From assembly GCA_036393295.1 (NCBI GenBank), contig DASWHF010000084.1:1-56729 (forward strand): 56,729 nt of DNA, given 5' to 3'. The stretch is from DASWHF01 sp036393295. Lineage in GTDB: Bacteria > Pseudomonadota > Gammaproteobacteria > Acidiferrobacterales > UBA6901. Under the pieces are notes generated by a model. The model searched no databases, was not told where the DNA came from, and saw only the letters and a list, made by a program, of their open reading frames with translations. Both the position numbers and the translations under genes were made by a program. Below are positions 39,603-50,091 of the stretch, one piece after another; the first letter of the stretch is position 1, and the number at the start of each line of letters is the position of its first letter.

Positions 39603-39690
39603 GAACGACGGGCTCCTTGAAGTTTCGTGGACCGGAACACCGGGCAATGTTGGGGTTCCGGCCGGCGCCTTTCAAGGGCTGCGCGGCCTG

Positions 39691-40782
39691 TCAGCCCCCC
39701 GCGAGGCTCACCGCGTAGATCGGCGGCAGGCGCGTGTTCAGCGCCTGCCAGCGCTCGCCGCCGTCCTCCGACAGCCACAGGCCGCCGGTGGTGCTGCCGA
39801 GCGCCAGGGTGCGGCCGGCCGCGTCGACGTCGAGGCCGTGGCGATAGACCAGGTCGTAGGCCGGCGCCGGCGGCAGGCCGCGGCTCAGTTTCTCGAAGCT
39901 CGCGCCGCCGTCGCGGGTGCGGCTGACGACGAGCTCGGCGTTCACCGGCACCCGGCACTCGTCCTTCACGGCCGGCACGAACCAGGCGGTGTCGGGGTCC
40001 TCGGGGTGCACGGCGGCCGCGAAGCCGAAGGCCGACACGTTCTGCGGCGCGATCTCCGTCCAGCTCGCGGCCGCGTCGCGGCTGACGAAGATGCCGTTGT
40101 GGTGCTGCACCCACAGCACGTCGGGCCGGTTGCGGCACTGCACCATCCGGTGCGCGTCCTGGGCGACGGGATCATAGGCCTGTGCCGGCGGCATGTAGGC
40201 GGCGCGCATGCCGGTCGCGGTGCAACGCCATTGGCGGCCACCGTCCGCGCTGGTCCAGACACCGCCGGTCGAAACCCCGGCGCGTACCACCTGCGCGTCG
40301 CGCGGATCGACGCAGATCGAATGTATGCCCGGATGGTCGTAACCACCGCCGCCCCAGGCGCGGCGTTGCGGGTGGTCCCAGAGCGCGCGCACCAGCTCCC
40401 AGGAATCGCCGCCGTCGGCGGAACGGAACAGCCCGCCCGGGATGGTCCCGGCCCACAACACGCCGGGCTGGTCGGCGCCGCCGGCCACCAGCGACCAGAT
40501 CTGGCTCACGCTCCACGGCAGCGGGTCGTCACTGCCGGCCGGCTTCTCGGGATAGGCCGGCACGGCGCACTCGGCGAACTCACCGCCGCGCCGGGCGCGC
40601 CGCAGCTTGACGCCGAAATGGCCGAGATTGAGCGCGGCATAGACGCTGCCGTCGCGCGCGTCGGGCAGCACCGCCGACACCGGGTCGCCGAGGAAATGCG
40701 TCGCGACCGCCCGCCAACCGGCGGTATCGCGCTCGTAAGTGAACAGACCCTTGCGGGTCGCGACATAGAGGCGTTTCGACAT
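39691..40782 (-). CDS. BNR/sialidase-like beta-propeller protein
   Basis: A 363-residue cytoplasmic-looking beta-propeller with Asp-box repeats: GGLFRSADGGDSWE, GGVWTSADGGRQWR, GIFVSRDAAASW and GGLWLSEDGGERWQ. Such repeats occur in sialidases and in sortilin-like (VPS10) domains, but there is no signal peptide and the residues of the sialidase site (FRIP and paired Asp boxes with Arg triad) are not seen. It follows a MoaD/ThiS-like gene at 40848 in the same direction; this pairing recurs in proteobacteria by my recollection, with unknown function. The ATG has GGAGG upstream. Confidence 0.8.
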   Translation of the reverse strand: MSKRLYVATRKGLFTYERDTAGWRAVATHFLGDPVSAVLPDARDGSVYAALNLGHFGVKLRRARRGGEFAECAVPAYPEKPAGSDDPLPWSVSQIWSLVAGGADQPGVLWAGTIPGGLFRSADGGDSWELVRALWDHPQRRAWGGGGYDHPGIHSICVDPRDAQVVRAGVSTGGVWTSADGGRQWRCTATGMRAAYMPPAQAYDPVAQDAHRMVQCRNRPDVLWVQHHNGIFVSRDAAASWTEIAPQNVSAFGFAAAVHPEDPDTAWFVPAVKDECRVPVNAELVVSRTRDGGASFEKLSRGLPPAPAYDLVYRHGLDVDAAGRTLALGSTTGGLWLSEDGGERWQALNTRLPPIYAVSLAGG

Positions 40783-40847
40783 TCGGTTATCCTCCAGTGC
40801 TTGTTGTCATAGCGGGTGCCGGCGCACCGTGGCGCCGGTCGCGGCAC

Positions 40848-41117
40848 TCAACCGCCGGACAGCGCCTGCATCACGAACACCTCGGAGCCCGGCGCGACCG
40901 GATCGCTCAAACCCGCGCGATCGCGCACGCGCGCCGCATCGACGAATACCGCCACATGGGCGCGCAGACCGCCCTGGTCGTCGAGCAGGTAGCCGCGCAG
41001 GGCCGGCCGCACAGCGAACGCCGATTCCAGCACGGCGCGCACCGTATCGCCCGACAGCTCGCCGCTCGGGCAGTCGAGGTGACGGCGCAGATTGGGGGTG
41101 AAGGCGATGCGCGGCAT
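40848..41117 (-). CDS. MoaD/ThiS-family sulfur-carrier-like protein
   Basis: An 89-residue ubiquitin-fold protein: RIAFTPNLRRHLDCP, VRAVLESAFAVRPALRGYLL and GSEVFVMQALSGG. The chain ends in Gly-Gly, the form able to be adenylated and thiocarboxylated, unlike the MoaD-like protein at 28990. It is upstream of the BNR propeller gene with 65 bases between them. Members of this subfamily are not known to serve molybdopterin synthesis. It could donate sulfur to, or be attached to, a partner such as the propeller, which is inference. Confidence 0.85.
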   Translation of the reverse strand: MPRIAFTPNLRRHLDCPSGELSGDTVRAVLESAFAVRPALRGYLLDDQGGLRAHVAVFVDAARVRDRAGLSDPVAPGSEVFVMQALSGG

Positions 41118-41167
41118 GAATGATCCGCCGGTGCACGAGTGCGACCATTTTACCCAGGTTCATGAAA

Positions 41168-41258
41168 GTAGCGAGTGGCGAGTAGCGAGTAGCGAGAAAC
41201 CCCAGAACAAGTGCAAGATTGAATTTACTAGCCACTCGCTACTAGCTACTCGCCACTG
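41168..41258. repeat. AGTAGCGAGT/ACTCGCTACT inverted repeat at the LysR gene 3' end
   Basis: GTAGCGAGTGGCGAG with two more AGTAGCGAG units (about 41168-41197) is mirrored by CACTCGCTACTAGCTACTCG (start 41233) to 41258. The arms are about 30 bases with a 35-base middle. It resembles a dispersed short repeat, not a CRISPR: the units are unequal and abut. The right arm provides the last codons and stop of the LysR gene. Confidence 0.75.
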
Positions 41259-42180
41259 CTTCTTTAACGAAAAATTCCGGATCCATCATCTCGATGAAGC
41301 GCCTGGCCTGCGGCGACAGGAATTTGCCGCGCCGCAGCACCACGCCGTAGCTGCGCTTGGGGAAGTACGTGTCGAGCGGGATGCGCTTGAGGCGCTCCGT
41401 GCCGGTCAGGCAGATGCTGGTCACGATCGAGATGCCCATGCCGAGCTCGACGTATTTCTTGATGACCTCCCAGCCGCCGGCCTCGAGCGCGACGTTGTAT
41501 TGCAGGTGATGCTGCTGGAAGACCAGGTTCACCATGCGCCAGGTGCTCAGGTGGCGCGGCGGCAGGATCAGCCCGTGCGGGCTGATGTCCTCCAGGGTCA
41601 CCTCGTGCTTGCTCGCCAGCGGATGATCGAGCGGCGTGATCAGCACCGGGTCGTACCAGAACACCGGGTGATAACTGATGTCGTCCGGCACCTCCAGCAT
41701 CGAGCCGACCGCGAAATCGACCTCGTCGACCCGCAGCATCGCCATGCCGTCACGGCCGGTGACGTTGTGCACCTTGAGGCGGATGCCCGGATAGGCCTCC
41801 GCGAAGCGCTTCATATACCCGGGCATGAGATACAGCAGCGTGGATTCGCCGGTGGCGATGTTGAGCTCGCCGCTGTGCAGGTCGCCGCGGCGCGCGGCGA
41901 AGGTCTCGGGCAGGGTGTCGAGCCCCTCGACCAGCGGCCGGGCGATGGCGTAGAGCGTCTCGCCGTCCGGAGTGAGCCGGATGCGCGGCCCGCGGCGCTC
42001 GAACAGCGCCACGCCGAGCTCGCGCTCGAGCGCCTGGATCTGGAGCGACACGGTCGGCTGGCTGAGGAACAGGCGCTCGGCGGCCTTCGAGACGCTGCCG
42101 GACTGCGCGGCATAACAGAACCCACGCAGCTGCTGAAGGCGGCGCTGCTTATAGTGGAACTGACGGGAGCGATGGGTCAT
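41242..42180 (-). CDS. LysR-family transcriptional regulator, CysB-like subgroup
   Basis: A 312-residue regulator. The winged helix-turn-helix is RRLQQLRGFCYAAQSGSVSK, then AAERLFLSQPTVSLQIQALE at about 13-50 with LGVALFERRGPRIRLT as the wing. The effector domain follows (LLYLMPGYMKRFAEAYPGI, YDPVLITPLDHPL, EVIKKYVELGMGISIVTSI). It is divergent from the glyoxylate-shunt genes and probably controls them; the gap holds a LysR-type operator. The effector is unknown. The natural C-terminus is replaced by codons from a repeat (VKEAVASS). Confidence 0.9.
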   Translation of the reverse strand: MTHRSRQFHYKQRRLQQLRGFCYAAQSGSVSKAAERLFLSQPTVSLQIQALERELGVALFERRGPRIRLTPDGETLYAIARPLVEGLDTLPETFAARRGDLHSGELNIATGESTLLYLMPGYMKRFAEAYPGIRLKVHNVTGRDGMAMLRVDEVDFAVGSMLEVPDDISYHPVFWYDPVLITPLDHPLASKHEVTLEDISPHGLILPPRHLSTWRMVNLVFQQHHLQYNVALEAGGWEVIKKYVELGMGISIVTSICLTGTERLKRIPLDTYFPKRSYGVVLRRGKFLSPQARRFIEMMDPEFFVKEAVASS

Positions 42181-42212
42181 GCCCTGTTCCAGTATTGCTA
42201 TGGATAATATTA

Positions 42213-42273
42213 AACATTGAGATAATTAATTTCTCAAATGTTGAGCAATTGGCTAGACTTTGAGACGTATATA
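42213..42273. promoter_or_regulatory. LysR-type operator and aceBA promoter region
   Basis: TTGAGA (42217-42222) and TCTCAA (42232-42237) form an exact inverted repeat with a nine-base AT centre, extended outward by AACA/TGTT. This fits the T-N11-A layout of LysR sites. A TATATA box at 42268-42273 is a candidate -10 for aceB; the matching -35 is not clear. Confidence 0.55.
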
Positions 42274-42336
42274 AGGGGAAGTTTGAAATGTATTAACGAA
42301 CAGTAAGTTACCAATCTGCCTGCCGCGGAGGACGAT

Positions 42337-43947
<1,611 letters not shown>

Positions 43948-43967
43948 CCGCAAGCCAGGAGAGACCC

Positions 43968-45287
<1,320 letters not shown>

Positions 45288-45311
45288 GACCCACGGCAAT
45301 CAAACAAGCAT

Positions 45312-45384
45312 TGTGGGCGGGGCTTCTAGCCCAGCCGCGTACGGCCTCGCCTTGCGGTCGGCGGGGCTGGAAGCCCCGCCTACA
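45312..45384. repeat. Inverted repeat between convergent aceA and mocA
   Basis: TGTGGGCGGGGCTTCTAGCC (starts 45312) is matched in inverted form by GGGGCTGGAAGCCCCGCC (45363-45380) and TACA, with few mismatches over 24 bases and a 20-base centre. It is a typical intergenic hairpin repeat; no T-tract makes it a classical terminator. Confidence 0.7.
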
Positions 45385-45958
45385 GCGGATATGTTCTGTG
45401 CGTCACGGCCACCGGCGTGTCGACGTCGCGCAGCACGCCGGCATCGGCAACCGGGATCAGCGCCAGCCGCGCGCGGTCGCGCTCGATGAGGTCGCGCGCG
45501 CCGCGGTCGCCGTCCAGCGCGCGCAACGCGTCGCCGTACTCGCGCGCGAATCCTACCGGGTGTCCGCGCCGCCCGGCGTGAACCGGCGCCGCCAGCGCCG
45601 CGCCGGCCGCCAGCCGCCCGGCCACGGCGCGGATGCTGGCAACCTCGATGAAGGGCATGTCGGCGAGCGCGATCACCCAGCCGTCGGCATCCGGCAGGGC
45701 GCGCACGCCGCAGGCCAGGCTCGCGCCCATGCCGCGCGCGCTGTGCGCGCAACGCACGATCCCGATGCCGGCGGCCTGCAACCGGCCGGCCAGCTCGGCA
45801 TCGTCATCCGCGACAACCGCATAAGACGCCGGAAGCGCCGCCTTGAGCGTGCGCGCCGCGCCCAGCGCCATCGGCGTGCCGTCGGCCAGGGGATGCAGGC
45901 GCTTGTCGGAACCGAAACGGCGCGCGCCGCCGGCGGCCAGCAGAATACCGACGATCAC
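45380..45958 (-). CDS. mocA: Molybdenum-cofactor nucleotidyltransferase (MocA-like)
   Basis: Adds CMP (MocA) or GMP to molybdopterin to make the cofactor form needed by molybdenum hydroxylases. The 192-residue protein starts at GTG 45958, whose GTGA overlaps the xdhC stop. The nucleotidyltransferase signature is ILLAAGGARRFGSDK (near residue 5), then GMGASLACGVRALPDADGWV and LADMPF for the acidic metal site, then GHPVGF. It is the last gene of the xanthine dehydrogenase-like operon, where MocA rather than MobA is normal, so CMP is the likely nucleotide. Confidence 0.9.
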   Translation of the reverse strand: MIVGILLAAGGARRFGSDKRLHPLADGTPMALGAARTLKAALPASYAVVADDDAELAGRLQAAGIGIVRCAHSARGMGASLACGVRALPDADGWVIALADMPFIEVASIRAVAGRLAAGAALAAPVHAGRRGHPVGFAREYGDALRALDGDRGARDLIERDRARLALIPVADAGVLRDVDTPVAVTHRTYPL

Positions 45959-46971
45959 GCCGTCTCCAGCCGCGGCGTCGGGGCCGCATCGGCGTCGCCG
46001 ACGCGCTGGCCGCGTCGCGCGAGCTGGATGCCGTGACGCAGCGCGGTGAGCTCCGCGAGCACCGCGACCGCGATCTCGGCCGGCGTGCGGCTGCCGATCG
46101 GCAGGCCGACCGGGCCGTGCAGGCGCGCGACGCGCTCGGGGGCAATACCGAGCGCCGTGAGGCGCGCGCGGCGCTTGGCGTTGTTGGCGCGCGAACCGAG
46201 CGCGCCGACGTAGAAGGTATCGGCATTGAGCGCCTCGAGCAGCGCCAGGTCGTCGAGCCGGGGATCGTGGGTCAGCGCCACCACCGCGCTCACGGCATCG
46301 GTGGCCAGCGCGCGCACCGCGTCGTCCGGCATGCGCGTGTCGAGCGTCGCCCGCTCGACCTGCCAGGCGCGCGCGTACTCCTCGCGCGGATCGCAGACGA
46401 TCACCTGATAGTCGAGCGCCAGGGCCATCTCCGCCAGCAGCCGCGATGCCTGGCCGGCGCCGATGATGAGCAGGCGGAAGCCCGGACCGAAGGGGCGGAC
46501 GAGGTCGCGCCCGTCGTAGCGGAACGGCTGCGGCGCGCTCAGCCGGTGCAGGCTGACCTCGCCGGTGGCGAGGCACAGGCGGCGCGCGACCAGGCGGCGC
46601 GTGCCGACGGCTTCCAGCAGGCGCTCGAGCGGCTCGCCGGCGTCGAGGCGCTCGACGACGATCTCCAGGTGCCCGCCGCAGGGCAGGCCAAAGCGCTCGG
46701 CGTCGTCGCGCGTCACGCCGTAGCGCAGGATCTCCGGCTCGGCGACGGTGAGCCTTCCGTGCGCCACGCGCTCCAGGATGTCGGCCTCGACGCAGCCGCC
46801 GGACACCGAGCCGCGCAGCTCGCCCGCCTCCGACGCGACCATGAGCGCGCCCGGCGGCCGCGGCGACGAGCCCCAGGTCTGCGCGACCGCGAACAACCAC
46901 ACCGCGCGCCCCGCCGCCAGCCAATCGCGCGCGGCGCGCAGCACCTCCTCGTCGGCGCTCGCGATCGTCAC
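45955..46971 (-). CDS. XdhC-family molybdenum-cofactor insertion factor
   Basis: Chaperone that binds and sulfurates molybdenum cofactor and inserts it into xanthine dehydrogenase-like enzymes. The 338-residue protein starts at GTG 46971, overlapping the large-subunit stop. The N-domain has LFAVAQTWGSSPRPPGALMV and the GSVSGGCVEADI conserved Cys motif. The C-domain is a Rossmann fold with LLIIGAGQASRLLAEMAL, then CDPREEY, LTHDPRLDDLALLEAL and YVGALGSRAN. Tight overlap with both neighbours supports a single maturation-enzyme operon. Confidence 0.94.
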   Translation of the reverse strand: MTIASADEEVLRAARDWLAAGRAVWLFAVAQTWGSSPRPPGALMVASEAGELRGSVSGGCVEADILERVAHGRLTVAEPEILRYGVTRDDAERFGLPCGGHLEIVVERLDAGEPLERLLEAVGTRRLVARRLCLATGEVSLHRLSAPQPFRYDGRDLVRPFGPGFRLLIIGAGQASRLLAEMALALDYQVIVCDPREEYARAWQVERATLDTRMPDDAVRALATDAVSAVVALTHDPRLDDLALLEALNADTFYVGALGSRANNAKRRARLTALGIAPERVARLHGPVGLPIGSRTPAEIAVAVLAELTALRHGIQLARRGQRVGDADAAPTPRLETA

Positions 46972-49118
46972 GCGGGCGACGGCGCGCCGAGTCGGATCGG
47001 CAGGCGCCGCACCGGTTTGCCGGTGGCCGCGAACACCGCGTTCGCCACCGCCGGCGCGATCGGCGGCGTACCCGGTTCGCCGACGCCGCCGGGCGGCTCG
47101 GCGCTCGGCACGATGTGCACCTCGACCGCCGGCATTTCGTCGATGCGCAGCACCGGGTAGTCGTTGAAATTGGTCTGCGCGACGCGGCCGTTGCTGATCG
47201 TGATCTCGCCCTTCAAGGCGGCGCTCAGGCCGTAGACGATGCCGCTCTCCATCTGCGCCACCACCGTGTCCGGATTGACCACGATGCCGCAGTCGATGGC
47301 GCAGACCACGCGGTGCACGCGCACCGCGCCGTCGCGCGCCACCGAGACCTCGGCGACCTGGGCGCAGTAACTGCCGAAGGACTCGGCAACCGCGATGCCG
47401 CGGCGCCGGCCGCGCGGCAGCGGCTTTCCCCAACCGGCCTTCGTTGCGGCCAGGTCCAGTACGCCCAGATGGCGCGGATGATCGGCGAGCAGCGCGCGCC
47501 GGAACTGGTAGGGGTCCTTGCCGGCGGCGGCGGCGAGCTCGTCGAGGAAGCACTCGGTGATGAAGGCGTTCTGCGAGCTGCCGACCGAGCGCCAGAAACC
47601 GACCGGCACACCGGGGTCCTCCAGCACGTAGCGCACCGACAGGTTCGGGAACGCATAGGGCAGGTTGGCCGCGCCCTCCACCGAGGTGTTGTCGATGCCG
47701 TCCTTGACGGCGTTCGGGAACACCCGCGACATGATCGACGGGCCGACGATCCTGTGCCGCCAGGCGAGCGGCTGACCCTTCTTGTCGAGCGCGGCGCTCA
47801 GGACATTGTAGGTCGCCGGCCGGTAGTAGTCGTGGCGCATGTCCTCCTCGCGCGTCCACAACAGCTTCACCGGCTTGCCGGCCGCCACCGCGATCTGCAC
47901 GGCCTCGGCGACGAAATCCTGCTCGCTGCGCCGGCCGAATCCGCCGCCGAGAAAGGTGGTGTGCACGCGCACCTTTTCGGGCGCCAGGCCGGTGATTTCG
48001 GCCCCGGTCTGCTGGCAGCGGGTCTGCGCCTGGGTCGGCACCCAGATGTCGCAGCCGTCCGGCGTGAGCTCGACGGTGCAGCTCATGGGCTCCATGCAGG
48101 CATGCGCCAGATACGGAACCTCGTAGATCGCATCGACGCGCTTGCCGGCCTCGGCGAGCGCCTTGTCGACGTTGCCGACCGCACGCGCGACCGCGCCCGG
48201 CTTCTTCGCCGCCGCCGTGAGGCGCGCGCGGATCTGGGCACTGTCGAGATTGGCGTTGCTGCCCTCCACCCACTGGATATTGAGCAGCGCACGGCCGCGC
48301 TGCGCCGACCAGAAGTCGTCGGCCACGACCGCGACCCCGCTGTCGATGCGCACCACCTTGCGCACGCCGGCGACACCGCGCGCGTCGTTGTCCTTGTAGT
48401 TCGCGACCCGGGCGCCGATCACCGGACTGCGCGCCACCACCGCGGTCAGCATGCCGGGGCGCTTGACGTCGAAACCGAACACCGCACTGCCGTCGACCTT
48501 GGCCGGCGCGTCGACGCGCGCACGCGCCTTGCCGATGTAGCGGAACTCGCTCGGGTCCTTGAGGAACACCGTGGCCGGCACCGGCAGCCCGGCGGCGGCC
48601 TCGGCGAGCTCGCCGTAGCGCGTGCGCCGGCCGCTGTCCGGGTGCAGCACCGCGCCGTTGTCGGTGCGACAGGTCTCGGGCGCCACGCCCCAGGACTTCG
48701 CGGCGGCCGCGACCAGCATCTCGCGCGCCGCCGCGCCGGCCTCGCGCAGCGGCGTGAAATAGGCGCGCACCGCGGTGCTGCCGCCGGTGAGTTGCTGGCC
48801 GATGATCGGATTCTTGTAGACCTCGGCGACCGGCGCGTTCTCGACCCGCACCGTCGCCCAGTCGGCATCGAGCTCCTCGGCGACCAGCATCGGCAGCGCG
48901 GTCATGACGCCCTGCCCCATCTCCGAGCTCGCCACCAGAATGGTGACGACGTCGTCGCTGCCGATGCGCAGCCAGGCGTTCGGCTCGAACGGCGGCGGTG
49001 CTGCCGGCGCCGCCGGCTGCTCGCGCTGGCAGGCCGGCAGGCCGATGCCGAACAGCAGGCCGCCGCCGGCGGCGACACCGACCTTGAGGAAGCTGCGGCG
49101 GGTGATGCGCGCGGCCAT
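46968..49118 (-). CDS. Molybdenum hydroxylase large subunit, Tat-exported (IorB type)
   Basis: Molybdopterin-binding subunit of an isoquinoline 1-oxidoreductase/aldehyde dehydrogenase-type enzyme, 716 residues, starting at the ATG at 49118. Its N-terminus RITRRSFLKVGVAAGGGLLF is a twin-arginine signal, and GIGLPACQ looks like a lipobox, so it may be an exported Tat lipoprotein. Seen motifs include FLGGGFGRRSEQDF for cofactor binding, and GVGEPGTPPIAPAVANA with the catalytic Glu of this family. It lacks the N-terminal FAD and 2Fe-2S domains, supplied here only in part by the separate small subunit. The oxidised substrate is not predictable. Confidence 0.92.
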   Translation of the reverse strand: MAARITRRSFLKVGVAAGGGLLFGIGLPACQREQPAAPAAPPPFEPNAWLRIGSDDVVTILVASSEMGQGVMTALPMLVAEELDADWATVRVENAPVAEVYKNPIIGQQLTGGSTAVRAYFTPLREAGAAAREMLVAAAAKSWGVAPETCRTDNGAVLHPDSGRRTRYGELAEAAAGLPVPATVFLKDPSEFRYIGKARARVDAPAKVDGSAVFGFDVKRPGMLTAVVARSPVIGARVANYKDNDARGVAGVRKVVRIDSGVAVVADDFWSAQRGRALLNIQWVEGSNANLDSAQIRARLTAAAKKPGAVARAVGNVDKALAEAGKRVDAIYEVPYLAHACMEPMSCTVELTPDGCDIWVPTQAQTRCQQTGAEITGLAPEKVRVHTTFLGGGFGRRSEQDFVAEAVQIAVAAGKPVKLLWTREEDMRHDYYRPATYNVLSAALDKKGQPLAWRHRIVGPSIMSRVFPNAVKDGIDNTSVEGAANLPYAFPNLSVRYVLEDPGVPVGFWRSVGSSQNAFITECFLDELAAAAGKDPYQFRRALLADHPRHLGVLDLAATKAGWGKPLPRGRRRGIAVAESFGSYCAQVAEVSVARDGAVRVHRVVCAIDCGIVVNPDTVVAQMESGIVYGLSAALKGEITISNGRVAQTNFNDYPVLRIDEMPAVEVHIVPSAEPPGGVGEPGTPPIAPAVANAVFAATGKPVRRLPIRLGAPSPA

Positions 49119-49119
49119 G

Positions 49120-49584
49120 TCAGCGCGCCCCCGCCTTGCCACGGGCCGCGCGGTGGATGGCGCGGCGCACGCGCTGATAGGTGCCGCAGCGGCACAGGAC
49201 ACCGGACATCGCCCGATCGATGTCGGCGTCGCTGGGCTTGGGATTGTGCGCGAGCAGCGCCGCGGCGGCCATGATCTGTCCGGACTGGCAGTAACCGCAC
49301 TGCGGCACCTGCTCGGCGATCCAGGCCTGCTGCACGGGATGGGCAGCGTCCGGCGACAGACCCTCGATAGTGGTCACCGACTTGCCGGCCACCGCCGACA
49401 GCGGCGTGACGCAGGCCCGCACCGGTTCGCCGTCGACATGCACCGTGCAGGCGCCGCAGGCGGCGATGCCGCAGCTGTACTTGGTGCCGGTCAGGCCCAG
49501 GGTGTCGCGCAGCACCCACAGCAGCGGCGTGTCGGGATCGTTCTTGAGCTCGTGCGGCTTGCCGTTCACCTGCAAGGCGATCAT
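49120..49584 (-). CDS. 2Fe-2S small subunit of the molybdenum hydroxylase (IorA type)
   Basis: Electron-transfer subunit, 154 residues, from the ATG at 49584. The plant-type cluster ligands are Cys38, Cys43, Cys46 and Cys58 (TKYSCGIAACGACTVHVDG and after), and the second cluster ligands are Cys96, Cys99, Cys131 and Cys133 (CGYCQSGQ and LCRCGTY). It is the first gene of the operon, separated from the large subunit by one base. No FAD subunit gene is present, so electrons probably pass to an external acceptor such as cytochrome c or quinone, as in Tat-exported relatives. This subunit has no signal and may be exported by hitchhiking. Confidence 0.95.
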   Translation of the reverse strand: MIALQVNGKPHELKNDPDTPLLWVLRDTLGLTGTKYSCGIAACGACTVHVDGEPVRACVTPLSAVAGKSVTTIEGLSPDAAHPVQQAWIAEQVPQCGYCQSGQIMAAAALLAHNPKPSDADIDRAMSGVLCRCGTYQRVRRAIHRAARGKAGAR

Positions 49585-49625
49585 GCGGGTCCCTCGCTGT
49601 AAGCTGCCGAATCGATGGAGAATCG

Positions 49626-49682
49626 GACCGCCTGACCGGGCGGTCGAAGGCCAGATAATACTCCAGGACACGCGTCGTGCAA
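49626..49682 (-). promoter_or_regulatory. Promoter with overlapping operator for the molybdenum-hydroxylase operon
   Basis: On the minus strand TTGCAC (49682-49677) and TATTAT (49660-49655) are 16 bases apart. Just downstream, GACCGCC (49626-49632) and GGCGGTC (49639-49645) are perfect seven-base inverted arms six bases apart, covering the expected start of transcription. The layout suits a TetR-type repressor whose gene is not in this window. Confidence 0.55.
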
Positions 49683-49785
49683 GCCGGCTGTCCCGGCGCG
49701 GCGCACTGCGCTAGACTGGCGGCCCACCCGCCCGTCGGGCCATCAAGCTCCGCCGGAATCCGGAAGGTTGCAGGAGGCTCAAGCG

Positions 49786-50091
49786 ATGAGCACCAACCAG
49801 TACCGCACCATGCAGGAAGCGATCACGCAGTTGCGCAAACGCGGATTCGCCACCGAGTTCGAGCTGATCAATCACCAGTTGCGCGTCCCCGGGACCGGCC
49901 GCAGTTACCGGCCGGACGAGCTTCGGATCGTCGAGTATCACCGCTTCGAGGGCGAGTCCGACCCGGACGACATGGCGGTCGTCTACGCGCTCGAGAGCCG
50001 CGACGGCACGCGCGGCATCATCACCGACGCCTTCGGCCCCTACGCCGATCCGGCGATCGGCGAGGTCATCGACGGCGCGCAGTTGCATTAG
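49786..50091 (+). CDS. Small protein of unknown function
   Basis: A 101-residue soluble protein starting at the ATG at 49786, with CAGGAGG at 49771-49777; an upstream in-frame start (49768) is less likely. It reads TMQEAITQLRKRGFATEFELIN, then RSYRPDELRIVEYHRFEGE and DDMAVVYALESRDGTRGIITDAFGPY (parts), as a compact alpha/beta protein. The gene overlaps the convergent symporter gene by 26 bases. Similar short proteins are annotated as phosphoribosylpyrophosphate synthetase-like, but no catalytic motif of that enzyme is present, so I do not assign it. Confidence 0.7.
   Translation: MSTNQYRTMQEAITQLRKRGFATEFELINHQLRVPGTGRSYRPDELRIVEYHRFEGESDPDDMAVVYALESRDGTRGIITDAFGPYADPAIGEVIDGAQLH

Noticed and set aside
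39691..40782. True sialidase
   Set aside because: There are Asp boxes but no signal peptide, no FRIP motif and no arginine triad visible.
41168..41258. A CRISPR array
   Set aside because: The units are abutting, unequal and mirrored in inverted orientation, without spacers or Cas genes.
47115..49274. A 719-codon plus-strand frame over the molybdenum hydroxylase genes
   Set aside because: It is antisense to the catalytic genes with proven motifs, and rich in Arg/His/Ala without structure.
49786..50091. Phosphoribosylpyrophosphate synthetase
   Set aside because: Short proteins of this look carry that label in databases, but neither the PRPP-binding nor the ATP-binding motif is present.
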